Assembly: GCA_027563935.2 (NCBI GenBank)
Contig: JANVAS020000203.1
Coordinates: 4,960,001 to 5,024,000, forward strand
Reading direction: 5' to 3'
Length of the DNA: 64,000 nt
Source: Costus lasius
Taxonomy: Eukaryota; Streptophyta; Magnoliopsida; Zingiberales; Costaceae
The notes under the pieces are model-generated. The model saw only the letters and a program-made list of their open reading frames with translations, did not search any database and was not told the DNA's origin. The position numbers were made by a program, and so were the translations under genes. Of this stretch, positions 33,301 to 44,830 are shown in pieces (the stretch's first letter is position 1; every line of letters starts with the position of its first letter).

Positions 33301-35001
33301 TGTTGGGGTATGCCCTTAAGGCTAATGTTTGAGGCCTTGGGATTGTATAAGTATCATGTAATAAACTCTTAAGTTTATAATAAGGCATGGTTGTTATTCA
33401 GGTTGTTACCTTGTCTGCTGTAATAAGTGTACTTCTGAATAATGTCTCAAAGCTGTTCAGCTAAGCTGACAGGCTATAAGTCCTTAGTCGAGATATCTTG
33501 GTGAACATGAGACAGCCTTGATATGATGGAGACTAATATGAGTGCTAATCATATAGGATGCTTCGAGCATGGAATAAGATGTAGACTCATGGGTACATTG
33601 GATGTACTGGACAGACCCTACTGGGATATTGCATTGCTTGTCACAATGTGAATGATCCCTGTAAGCAGCAAGTGGCACATGTCCTTTGACTTGAGATCAC
33701 TTGTGTTTCTAAATGATGATTGTCATTGTTTTGAGGTAGTTCAATATCATTTGAAATATAATGATTATAGACTATCTTGGATGGTGAGCTTGAATCAGGT
33801 TAGGGCACTAGTGATAGATAAAGGATTGCCGTCTCCTTGTTTAAGGAGTGTGGTGTTCTAAGGGCCCCCCTATATGAGATGATTGAGATAGTGTATGGCC
33901 ATACCCAGATGACTATGTGCATCTGATCTAATCATGCTCATCGTATTGGAGTTACAAGCTTGACCCGCTTGTCCAATAAGAACATCCAGTGGCAAAGGAC
34001 ACATGTATGCCTTGTGAATTGAGTCACACTTGTGCTATGGTTTGGGAGTAGTCTTGGAAGACTCTTTCCTTTATATCGGGAGACAGTGATGTGTTGCTAG
34101 ATACCCCTCACTGATCGTGATAACGTAAGTTATCGTTACCGACATTTAGAGGAAACCCTCAGGGTCGCACAATTTGGTGATATGGCTTACTTGAGTCAGA
34201 TCGTATGGACTGGATTCTTTGAGTTCAGATTAAAGGGATTTAATCTCTGATTGTAAGTGAGATCTGGTCTGATCATGTTTGATTGATTAGGACTTGAGAT
34301 CGGTAAGCTTCGATCGAGAGAGGTGATGCTAGATCGGAGAGATCAAGGGCATCAGATGATGAATGGTTAGATCATGAGCCTTGGGGGTTCAATTTGGTCT
34401 AGACCAAGTGGCTAGAGCTATTTCGGTTTGGTTTGTTGAACCAAAGCCGATTTGACATTTTGGCTTGAACCGGTTCACAATGGTGAACGCATGGTTCAAT
34501 CCTAAAATGCGTTTGGGTTGAGTTGAGCGCATGGACTTGATGAGCTTCCATTTATGGAAAGTCATCAAGGGCCGGTTTCACTCACTTCAATGCCAAAAAC
34601 GCATATGCGTTTGCGCTCTTCTCTTCAACGCATTCGACTTTGGTTGGGTGGTGATTGACGAAGAGAAGGAGAGGTTGAGCAAGAGGAGCTCTCGGCCAAG
34701 AGGTTCATCATCCCCTTCCATTCGACACTTGAAGGCTTGGGTGTCTTGCTAGCACAAGAGACCGCAAGGAGTAAGCATCTTCACCTTGTGTGTGAACTTC
34801 TGGAGGAGATCTACTTTGTTCTCTTTATCCAAGCCGACTTCCAAGCATATGGCGTTGGTATGATTTTTATCTCAATCTATTCAATCGATTATAGTTGAAC
34901 ATATGGCATGCAAATGATCTTGCGACCCTTGCTTCCGCTTGCATATTTTACATTAGCGCCATGCTTAGGGTTTTGCCCCCTTATGATTAGGGGTTCCTAC
35001 A
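33301..35001 (+). repeat. 5' LTR of copy B
   Basis: Ends GGGGTTCCTACA before the primer site. Palindrome GTATGGCCATAC at 33893-33904. Confidence 0.96.
34119..34134 (+). other. LTR hairpin of B (5' LTR), GTAA loop
   Basis: GATAAC-GTAA-GTTATC. Two further G-T pairs could extend the stem (GT before, GT after). Confidence 0.65.
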
Positions 35002-35003
35002 AT

Positions 35004-35015
35004 TGGTATCAGAGC
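35004..35015 (+). other. Initiator-Met tRNA primer site of B
   Basis: TGGTATCAGAGC, two bases after the LTR. Confidence 0.93.
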
Positions 35016-36885
35016 TTGGCTCTATGCATGCTATTATGTTTGCTGATGTGATCCTCATGTTGCGCTTACTTTTACTTGAGGCATGCTTTGCTTACATGAA
35101 GTTGCGCTTGTATCATGCTTTGCTTACATGAAGTTGCGCTTGTATCATGCTTTGCTTACATGAAGTTGCGCTTGTATCATGCTTTGCTTATATGAAGTAT
35201 GCGCTCCCCCTTGAAGGGGACCCCCTAAAGTTTGCGCTCCCCCTTGAAGGGGACCCCCTTAGATCTAAGGGTTATATGCAAGCATGTTGTTTGTTTGTAT
35301 GATTGCGCATGTTCTAAGGTTTTTCTAAAACTTACATCTTGCGCGCTTGATTAGATCTAAGGTGCCACTACATTAAACCCTTAGATGGGTTGATGAGGTT
35401 GAAGTCACCACTAGGTTAGATCCAAGTCTGATCAGACCATCTGACAGCTCAGATGGGTTAACCTGATAGCACCTATGCGCAAGCACAAGGTGGCTATAGG
35501 TTGACTGCATCTAGGGCGTGTAGCGAGGTCTGGTTGAGACACTACTGAACACACTTGAGTTAGGCCCGGGGTCACACCCGCTTGCCAAAACTCATGGGGG
35601 TAGTTCAGCCCTTGGCGCATGCATGGTTGACCATTAGGTCAACTCGGGTCAGTTAGGACTCGGTGCATGCAAGGGCAAAGGATCTAACTAGATGGATGAG
35701 TGGATCCCCATCAATGGACCATTGTAAGGTTGTAGGGCTCATAAGGAAATTAAAATTGATGCCATGGGGTTTTCAAAACTTTTAATTTCAAGATGATTGG
35801 ATCACATGTTGATTGAACCATATGCTTGTTTATTTAGTCTTATGTGGGTTGCCCAATTGTGTGCTGTGCTGGGGCCTGCGTGCCTGGACTTAAAAATTGT
35901 AAATTAATTTGTGATCTGCGAATCACATTGTACTTAATTTATAATATGTTGTTGACCTGCGAGTCAACCTTGTCTAGATAGATCAAATGTACTTTGATTA
36001 CACAAGAACAAAGGCACACATCCAAGAGGGGCATTCACCTGGTGGTGCACCTGAGGTGCTCTTGGCGCTAGGGCACTGGGTTGGACCAGATGAGATGCAA
36101 TGAAGCTCAAGTGAAGACTTAAGTTATATTAAGGTCTTACTAGGGTTCATGGGCTTTTACCACATAAGATCATGCTTTCTACTTATTGCTAATAATTAGA
36201 ATTGCATATTTATGTTTATCTTCTGCTATAGCCATAGGACATGCCTGATAGTAAGAAGATAAAAGACCGTTAAAATCCAACGCTAACATATCAAGCTCGT
36301 AAGCCTTCTGACGCGAAACCTCACCTTTCTGACTATCGTTGGAGCCGTGTTGAACCCACTCAGTGGGCACGTCCATCTATCTTCAGACGGTGCTGGATTT
36401 CACCTGCGTGTTACAGAGTTGGGATTTATCCCCTCTCGTTGCTCAGCATAGCACGTGGTGGTCCAGGGAGTAGGTCAGGTCAGCTTGACCATGTAGACTA
36501 CATATGTGGCGCATATGGTAGCACATGGAGGCAGCCATCTCTGGGATCAGAGACTGTGTTGCACCAACTCAGTTGGCACAGTCTGCTGGATTGCCAAGAT
36601 GAAGGGGAATCGCACGGGTTGGCGATTGGCTGGGACAGCCTACCAGAAACTAGTGCTTGTCATCTCTGTGCATCTTATCTCGCCTGAGCGGGACGCGGAG
36701 ACCAAGTATGAAATCTGGATCCCATCTCACTAAAAGAGTGTTTACTCTTTCGGACTGTTTACTGGATTTTTCAGTCAGACAAAATAGTGAGAAAAGAATC
36801 TTTCTTAAGTCCTGGATTGATTCTGAAACATTGATACTGACCTTGCTGTTCTTGCTTGTTGTAGATTCCTGCAGCAACGAACACC
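35016..36885 (+). other. Leader (5' UTR) of copy B
   Basis: Noncoding. Three 32-bp direct repeats and a partial fourth lie at 35082-35203, followed by two copies of a module containing GCGCTCCCCCTTGAAGGGG (35204-35265). Three hairpins: 36355-36367, 36564-36576 and 36679-36692. A splice function was not evident. Confidence 0.85.
35082..35265 (+). repeat. Tandem repeats in the leader of B
   Basis: 32-bp units start at 35082, 35114 and 35146 (each beginning CATGCTTTGCTTACATGAAG), with a truncated unit at 35178. Two GCGCTCCCCCTTGAAGGGG modules follow. That module also occurs at the LTR 3' end of copy C. Confidence 0.9.
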
Positions 36886-39800
36886 ATGAGCTTCAATGTG
36901 CGATCCCTACTGGAAAGGGAGAAGTTTGCTGGGCCGAACTTCTCTGACTAGTTCGGACACCTTAAGATTGTTCTTAAGGCAGAGAGGAAACTGTATGTCC
37001 TCGAGACGGCGATACCGCCGCAGCCCGCTCCGAACGCCGCAAGGGCGGTTCGGGAAGCCTACGAAAAGCACGTCAATGATAGCATTGATGTCGCTTGCCT
37101 GATGCTAGCGTCTATGACGCCACCGCTGCAGCGTCAGCATGAGGATATGTCGGCTATAGAAATTATAGCGAACCTCAAGATGCTATATGCTGCACAGGCG
37201 AGGACTGAGCGCTATAATCTGACGAAGCTCTTCTTTCAGAGCAAACTGGCTGAGGGGAGCCCAGTGGGAGCTCACGTGCTCAAGATGATTGGGCACAAGG
37301 AGGCTCTAGAGAAACTGGGGCATACCGTCAACCAGGAGCTTGCTGTGGACATTATTCTGCAGTCTCTTCCGCCCTCTTTCGATGCGTTCATTATTAACTT
37401 TAATATGAACAAGATCGATTGTACGCCGGCAGAGCTGCTGAATATGCTCTTGACCACTGAGGAAACTCTGAAGGGTAAGCCTTCAACCTCTGTCTTGATG
37501 GTTCCTTCTAGGAACAAGAAGAAGGGGAAGAAGGGCAAGGCCCCTATCAAGAATTACAGCAAGGCCCTGAAACAGAAGGTGAAGCGGTCGAAGGACAACA
37601 GGTGTTTCCACTGTGGCCAGCTGGGTCACTGGAAAAAGGACTGTAAAGCGCTCCAAGGAGATAAGAGGGGAAGCATCGCTTCTGGCTCAGGTATATATGT
37701 GACTGAGGTCATGTTATCTTCTTCTACTATATCATAGGTGTTGGACACTGCATGTGGAGTTCACATTTGTTCAAATGTGCAGGAACTCAAGAGAAGAAGG
37801 CAGGTGGGACAGCATGAGGTAGACCTACGAGTTGGAAACGGGGCACGGGTTGCTGCTGTTGCTGTAGGAGACTATTTCATTTCTTTACCATCTGGCGTTG
37901 TATTAGAATTAAACAATTGTTATTTTGTACCGAGTATTACCAAGAATATTATCTCTATTCCTGCTCTTGTCAGGAAAGGATTTGCCTTTGAATGCAATAT
38001 TTCAAAGTGTGTTTTATCTCATGATAATATTGTGTATGCAACTGGTTCAATTAACAATGGGTTATACATGTTGGACATGGAAAATTCTATACAAAACATT
38101 GATAATAAGAAAGCCAAGTATGCTGATGACAGCACCTTGTTATGGCATAGTCGTTTAGGCCATATAAACGAGAAGCGCATTAAGCGGTTGCATGAACATG
38201 GACTGCTGGGATCATTCTCCTATGAGGAGATTGATACATGCAAAGCTTGTTTGATGGGTAAAATGACGAAGTCTCCTTTTCCTCACAAAGGTCAAAGGGC
38301 TTCGGGTTTACTTGACCTTATACACAGTGATGTGTGTGGGCCTTTTAGTAAACATGCCAGAGGTGGCTATCAGTACTTCATTACCTTTACTGATGATTTC
38401 AGTAGGTATGGGTATGTCTATTTAATGAGACATAAAAGTGAATCTTTTGACAAATTCAAAGAGTTCAAAAATGAAGTACAAAATCAGCTAGGCCGAAATA
38501 TCAAGGCACTTCGTTCTGATCGAGGTGGTGAATACCTGAGTCATGGATTTACTGACTATCTGAAGGAGTGTGGGATTATCTCACAGCTCACTCCGCCAGG
38601 AACACCGCAATGGAATGGTGTGTCCGAGAGGAGAAATAGAACGTTACTAGACATGGTTCGTTCTATGATGAGTCAGGCCACTCTTCCATATTCCATTTGG
38701 GGTTTTGCACTGGAAACAGCTGCAAAGGTACTAAACCGAGTGCCATCCAAGGCAGTTTTAAAGACGCCATATGAGTTATGGTATGGAAAACAGCCTAGCT
38801 TGACATTTATCAGGATCTGGGGTTGCGAGGCTTATGTCAAAAAGCTCGCCTCTGGGAAACTGGAGAGCAGATCTGAGAAATGTATCTTTGTCGGTTACCC
38901 TAAGGAAACTAAGGGTTATTATTTCTACGATCCCAAAGAGAACAAGGTTTTTGTTGCTCGGACGGCCATATTTCTTGAGAAGGAGTTTCTTCTGCAAGAG
39001 GCCAGTGGGAGAGAAATAAAGCTGAATGAGAATTCAGAGGAAGGACAAAGTAGTCAAGCAGAGTTGGATGTGCCTGAGCTGGTAGAACAGGTTACTGAAC
39101 AACCTGAGGCTCAGATATCATGGGAACCGCGAAGATCGGGTAGGATCCGTCGACAGCCTGAGCGCTATGACGGAGTCTACATCATTGATAATGATGAACC
39201 CCTAACTTATGCGGATGCGGTCAGTGGACCGGAATCAGCTAGATGGCTTGAAGCTATGCGAGCCGAGATGGACTCCATGTCAGATAACCAAGTCTGGGAT
39301 TTGGTTGATCCGCCTCCGGGAGTAATCCCTATAGGCTGTAAATGGATCTTCAAGAAGAAGATTGACATGGACGGTAACGTGGTTACCTATAAAGGCAGGC
39401 TAGTTGCGAAAGGTTTCAAACAAATCTACGGGATAGATTATGATGAAACTTTCTCTCCTGTAGCCATGTTTAAGTCTATTCGGATTCTTTTCGCGATAGC
39501 AGCATATTACGACTATGAGATCTGGCAAATGGATGTGAAGACAGCTTTCCTTAATGGAAATCTGGATGAGGATGTGTATATGACACAACCGGAAGGTTTC
39601 ACTAATCCAGCAGATCGTCATAAAATATGCAAGTTAAAGAAGTCCATTTATGGACTTAAACAAGCATCAAGAAGCTGGAATATTCGTTTTGATGAATCAA
39701 TCTCTGAGTTTGGTTTCATCAAGAACGAAGATGACCCGTGTGTATATAAGAGGTTTAGTGGGAGCGTGATTACATTCCTAATCCTCTACGTCGATGATAT

Positions 39801-40770
39801 CTTGATCATTGGAAATGATATTCCTGAACTGCATGCTGTTAAGGCATGGTTAGGAAAATGTTTCCAGATGAAAGATCTAGGAGAAGCAGCCTATGTATTA
39901 GGTGTCAAGATCTACCGGGATAGATCTAAGAGGCTTCTCGGGCTGTGCCAGAGTACTTACATCGATAAAGTCCTGGAGAGATTCCATTTAGAGAATTCTA
40001 AACGTGGATATCTTCCAGTCAGACATGGTCTGAATCTTTCAAAGAGTCAGTGTCCACAAACACAGACTGAGAAAGATGAAATGGACAATACGCCTTATGC
40101 TTCGGCTATTGGGTCCATTATGTATGCGATGTTGTGTACTCGCCCAGACGTCGCTTACGGGTTAAGCGTGACCAGTCGATTCCAAAGTAATCCAGGATTG
40201 GCGCACTGGATTGCAGTCAAGAACATCTTAAAATATCTGCGGAGGACCAAAGATATGTTCTTGATATATGGTGGTCAGGAAGAACTCAGTATAGAGGGAT
40301 ATACTGACGCTTCGTTCCAGTCGGACCAGGATGATTTCCGATCGCAATCAGGCTATGTTTTTAGCTTGAATGGTGGAGCAGTGGTGTGGAAGAGCTTCAA
40401 ACAGTCAACTGTTGCTGATTCCACAACAGAAGCCGAGTATGTTGCAGCCTCGGAAGCATCCAAGGAGGCAGTGTGGATTCGTAAGTTCGTGAGAGAACTT
40501 GGTGTCGTTCCTTCGAGTGCAGATCCTTTGGTTATCTTCTGTGATAACACTGGTGCTATAGCACAAGCAAAGGAACCACGGTCGCACCAGAAGTCCAAGC
40601 ACATACAGAGACGGTTTCACTTGATCCGGGAGATCATTGATCGAGGCGAGATCAAGATTTGCAAGGTTCATACAGATGACAATCTGGCAGACCCGCTTAC
40701 CAAGCCTCTGGCGCAGCAGAAGCATGAGAAGCACTGTAATAATATGGGTTTGAGATTTCTCAACCATTAG
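36886..40770 (+). pseudogene. Copia gag-pol of copy B with two nonsense codons
   Basis: The frame would be 1,294 codons, the same length class as copy A, and has no frameshift. TAG replaces Trp codon 22 at 36949-36951 (after NFSD) and Trp codon 284 at 37735-37737 (just before LDTACG of the protease). In between, Gag and its knuckle CFHCGQLGHWKKDC are open (37102-37737). From 37738, protease, integrase, RT with YVDD (39790-39800) and RNase H are open for 1,010 codons to the stop at 40768-40770. Both changes are G to A. Without readthrough neither Gag nor Pol can be made from the normal start, yet the LTRs look identical. Either the stops are new, or the copy was made from a defective RNA with proteins from a relative such as A. 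Confidence 0.93.
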
Positions 40771-40779
40771 ATTAAGTGC

Positions 40780-40790
40780 AAGTGGGAGAT
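40780..40790 (+). other. Polypurine tract of B
   Basis: AAGTGGGAGAT directly before the 3' LTR. Confidence 0.85.
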
Positions 40791-42491
40791 TGTTGGGGTA
40801 TGCCCTTAAGGCTAATGTTTGAGGCCTTGGGATTGTATAAGTATCATGTAATAAACTCTTAAGTTTATAATAAGGCATGGTTGTTATTCAGGTTGTTACC
40901 TTGTCTGCTGTAATAAGTGTACTTCTGAATAATGTCTCAAAGCTGTTCAGCTAAGCTGACAGGCTATAAGTCCTTAGTCGAGATATCTTGGTGAACATGA
41001 GACAGCCTTGATATGATGGAGACTAATATGAGTGCTAATCATATAGGATGCTTCGAGCATGGAATAAGATGTAGACTCATGGGTACATTGGATGTACTGG
41101 ACAGACCCTACTGGGATATTGCATTGCTTGTCACAATGTGAATGATCCCTGTAAGCAGCAAGTGGCACATGTCCTTTGACTTGAGATCACTTGTGTTTCT
41201 AAATGATGATTGTCATTGTTTTGAGGTAGTTCAATATCATTTGAAATATAATGATTATAGACTATCTTGGATGGTGAGCTTGAATCAGGTTAGGGCACTA
41301 GTGATAGATAAAGGATTGCCGTCTCCTTGTTTAAGGAGTGTGGTGTTCTAAGGGCCCCCCTATATGAGATGATTGAGATAGTGTATGGCCATACCCAGAT
41401 GACTATGTGCATCTGATCTAATCATGCTCATCGTATTGGAGTTACAAGCTTGACCCGCTTGTCCAATAAGAACATCCAGTGGCAAAGGACACATGTATGC
41501 CTTGTGAATTGAGTCACACTTGTGCTATGGTTTGGGAGTAGTCTTGGAAGACTCTTTCCTTTATATCGGGAGACAGTGATGTGTTGCTAGATACCCCTCA
41601 CTGATCGTGATAACGTAAGTTATCGTTACCGACATTTAGAGGAAACCCTCAGGGTCGCACAATTTGGTGATATGGCTTACTTGAGTCAGATCGTATGGAC
41701 TGGATTCTTTGAGTTCAGATTAAAGGGATTTAATCTCTGATTGTAAGTGAGATCTGGTCTGATCATGTTTGATTGATTAGGACTTGAGATCGGTAAGCTT
41801 CGATCGAGAGAGGTGATGCTAGATCGGAGAGATCAAGGGCATCAGATGATGAATGGTTAGATCATGAGCCTTGGGGGTTCAATTTGGTCTAGACCAAGTG
41901 GCTAGAGCTATTTCGGTTTGGTTTGTTGAACCAAAGCCGATTTGACATTTTGGCTTGAACCGGTTCACAATGGTGAACGCATGGTTCAATCCTAAAATGC
42001 GTTTGGGTTGAGTTGAGCGCATGGACTTGATGAGCTTCCATTTATGGAAAGTCATCAAGGGCCGGTTTCACTCACTTCAATGCCAAAAACGCATATGCGT
42101 TTGCGCTCTTCTCTTCAACGCATTCGACTTTGGTTGGGTGGTGATTGACGAAGAGAAGGAGAGGTTGAGCAAGAGGAGCTCTCGGCCAAGAGGTTCATCA
42201 TCCCCTTCCATTCGACACTTGAAGGCTTGGGTGTCTTGCTAGCACAAGAGACCGCAAGGAGTAAGCATCTTCACCTTGTGTGTGAACTTCTGGAGGAGAT
42301 CTACTTTGTTCTCTTTATCCAAGCCGACTTCCAAGCATATGGCGTTGGTATGATTTTTATCTCAATCTATTCAATCGATTATAGTTGAACATATGGCATG
42401 CAAATGATCTTGCGACCCTTGCTTCCGCTTGCATATTTTACATTAGCGCCATGCTTAGGGTTTTGCCCCCTTATGATTAGGGGTTCCTACA
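40791..42491 (+). repeat. 3' LTR of copy B
   Basis: Same length and apparently same sequence as 33301-35001. Confidence 0.96.
41609..41624 (+). other. LTR hairpin of B (3' LTR), GTAA loop
   Basis: Same as 34119-34134. Confidence 0.65.
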
Positions 42492-42496
42492 GTGGG

Positions 42497-43587
42497 TAAG
42501 GAGTAAGGACAGGAGGTGGTGATCGCGCGCGTCTCCTCTCTAGAATGATAGACTCTGGAATAGCAGGAGAGGGCTCAGGTGATGATGGCTCTGGTGATAC
42601 AGCTGGAGAATGTCCTGATGATGGCTCTAGTGAAGGCAAATAAATCTCTGGCGATGGCACTGGTGCTACTAGTGTAGGTGCTAGCTGGGCTGGCTCAGTG
42701 ATATGTGATATCTTAGCAACTGCGGGTGGAACTATCTCAGGCGTCGCAGAGGACTCACGTGCAACGGATGGAGAAGAAGAATGGAACTCAGGTATGTCTA
42801 CTGATATCTCCGGTAAATCTGCAAATATCTCAGGTGATCCCTCCTCCTGATCTGGCAGTACTGGCGTAGCAGCTTTAGGGACAGGCAGGTCTCCCTAGGC
42901 TAAGGAGGGTGAATGAATCTCTGGAGTATGGATAGTGTCATGTGGAGTGTCCACCTCCATGGCCTGAGTGTCAGTGGAGACGGCAGACTCTGGTATATCT
43001 GTGGAAGGCACTGATGTAGCGGGGCCTTCCACATCCATCGGTATGGTATCGATCTGCGTCTCCTCTAAGCGCTCGATATCTGCTACTAAGGATACTAACA
43101 CTAGGGGTGCCACTAGAGTCTCTACAGTCTCCACAACTGGTGATAACGGACGGGCGGCTCTCCTCCCTCGCGTAGTCATCCCTCGCATGGTATGCTTCCT
43201 AGCGTACCGTCTTGCAATCCTCTGATCACGGCTCTCTGCCCTATCAGCAGGCCTCTCTGAAATAATCTCCAACTCTGGATAACTAATCGGCTCTGGCGCT
43301 GTCGTCTGTGATGTACTGGGTACGGAAGATGTGCTAGGAGCTGATGATGTCCTCTCAGTACCAAGCTCGTCAGAAACACTGGGATACTCCCAAGGCGTGT
43401 CGGAGGGAGAAAATAAGTCAAAAGGTATCGGAGACTCCACTGCCGACATCTGATGCAGCTCAAATCTCTCCGGGAGTACTCCATGGACCATCCTATACCT
43501 AGGATAAATAGGAGGGTACGGTCCTCGTACACTCTCCTTCCTCACTGCCCCATAGGGTTTGGTCCTCACCGATCTCCTCGGTGCCAT
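42497..43587 (-). pseudogene. N-terminal part of the element F gag-like gene
   Basis: From ATG 43587 (complement) a 230-codon frame starts MAPRRSVRTKPYGAVRKESV, basic and Pro-rich, then becomes rich in Ser, Thr, Pro and Glu (SAPSTSSVPSTSQTTAPEP), with a basic patch RDQRIARRYARKHTMRG. It stops at 42895-42897. The remaining 400 bp to copy B are similarly Ser/Pro/Gly-rich in other frames. N-termini of this kind, a basic start and a low-complexity acidic stretch, precede the LGNREHVLTLDQL domain in plant Gypsy Gag-like proteins, and that domain is found beyond B at 32272-33295. No specific function can be read from this part. The whole gene was already damaged or is damaged now by B. Confidence 0.6.
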
Positions 43588-44238
43588 ACTATCAATAAGG
43601 TCAATCCAAAATATGCAAATTCAACTCAAAAATCGTGATGCTACAGTAACTATGAAAATGGGCCGTGAAAGTCACATGCGAAAAATCGCTCAAGAATCCG
43701 ATCGAACCGCCCCCAAATCGGTGCAAGATGTATGTAATCTGAGTTCTACTGATGAATCACAAGTCAGAGTAAAGAAAACTCACGGATCTGCGCGCGAATC
43801 GGGCTCTAATCAGCTGAAAAATGAGCTCTGGCGACCTGGCGGACGAACAGCGATTCTCCATGAAATCTGGTGGAAATCTAGTGGGAGAACGTCAAAAATT
43901 TCTCTTCGGATGTGGAAAAAGGTAGGTGGAAAGGGTTCGTCACCGCTGGTAGGAGGAATCGTCGAGAATCAGTGAATTATGAGCGTAGACGTAAACCCTA
44001 AGCTGCCCGTTATGTTTAAACGGTGAGAACTTACGGTCCATAAATGTGTTACGACTTCGGCCGTAAACTCTCTTTAGCGTACAGTGTCCCGTAAAACTCG
44101 GTCATGTTCACAATCACGGCTGTGCGCTAATTACGGCTTCACCCGTAAAGTTCGCGTTTTGACTTGGGTTTTTGTCAGAAAAATTGCCAAAAATCTCTGA
44201 AAAATTCCTGCACGTAAGACATCGATTTTAGAAGAATT
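43588..44238 (-). other. Leader region of element F
   Basis: Upstream of the F start codon. No frame of note. Several TTACGG/CCGTAA half-palindromes at 43990-44150 (GGCCGTAAAC, TTACGGTCC, ATTACGGCTTCACCCGTAA). Ends where the family 2 LTR starts. Confidence 0.6.
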
Positions 44239-44830
44239 TGTTGGGAAACCCCGGGGATATTTTACAATTTTTAGAGATAGAAATTACACACATACATTGC
44301 ACAGCGGGACCAATATCCCCGAAACGAGCCAATCCCAAAAACCCAGTGAAGATCGCATGTGAGGGAGTCGACACGATGAGATAAAATATACCTTACAGCA
44401 AGATGAGGCCGATGTCGAGGTAGGCGTCCAAGCGTGCGCCCTCTGCAGTCTCACACACACAGATGCCTCGAGTCCTCTTCTTCCACGCCCGGTGCTAACC
44501 TCGGGAAGAAGATCCAAGCCATGTATCACCTTCTTCAAGTTGCGCCACCCTCCAAGAGTATGCGCCAAGGATGAAGAAGGATGGGAAGAGGAAAGCCGCC
44601 ACTCTCTCACGCCCTTCTTGCACCAAGAGAAGAAGGAGAGGAAGAAGAACACTTGCGGCTATGGTTTGAGGGAAGATGCGCCTCTTTCCCTTGCTCTCGC
44701 CTCTCTATGTGTTCTCACGCCTCCTAGGAGTAGAATGCAAGAGAGGGGGCATCTAGGGCCTCTTATATAGAGCAAGTGGCGGCTAGCGTTAGGCCTAGGC
44801 ACATAATGAAGCAACTTTGGTCATCCTCAC

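Larger units (their letters stand above)
33301..42491 (+). mobile_element. Full-length family 1 Copia copy B, TSD GTGGG
   Basis: A 9,191-bp element with two 1,701-bp LTRs (33301-35001, 40791-42491) running TGTTGGGG...TTCCTACA and GTGGG at 33296-33300 and 42492-42496. All stretches compared between the LTRs are identical at an offset of 7,490, so it inserted very recently. Its gag-pol frame has two nonsense codons, so it is not self-sufficient. It lies within the gag-like gene of element F. Confidence 0.97.
29040..44238 (-). mobile_element. Gag-only Gypsy element F, interrupted by B and I
   Basis: The 3' LTR is at 29040-30499 (sense TGATGCGTTGC...CACTATCA). Next to it GCTTGAGGACAAGCAA (30520-30535, complement) marks the pre-LTR region, as in E. 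Minus-strand coding pieces are a Ser/Pro-rich N-terminus (42497-43587) and a Gag-like domain (32272-33295), split by copy B. No protease, RT or integrase is seen in the 4.5 kb of F sequence present. The 5' LTR is not in view because element I interrupts F at 44239, so part of F may lie beyond. Confidence 0.7.

Noticed and set aside
33484..33861. Short frames of 60-70 codons repeated in every family 1 LTR
   Set aside because: They change length and frame between copies and lie in LTR DNA. Their recurrence only reflects the repeat.
35082..35203. Regular 32-bp repeats as a CRISPR array
   Set aside because: There are no spacers, the units abut, and they lie in a plant retrotransposon leader.
33301..42491. 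The two identical LTRs of B as an assembly duplication
   Set aside because: The GTGGG duplication, primer site, polypurine tract and a full interior make a true recent insertion the simpler reading. The same holds for A.
43559..43975. 138-codon plus-strand frame in the F leader
   Set aside because: No recognisable composition or motif, opposite strand to the F gene, and overlaps its start. Chance frame.
44492..44770. Plus-strand frame of 92 codons in the family 2 LTR
   Set aside because: Lies in LTR sequence, is not kept in LTR L, and shows no domain.
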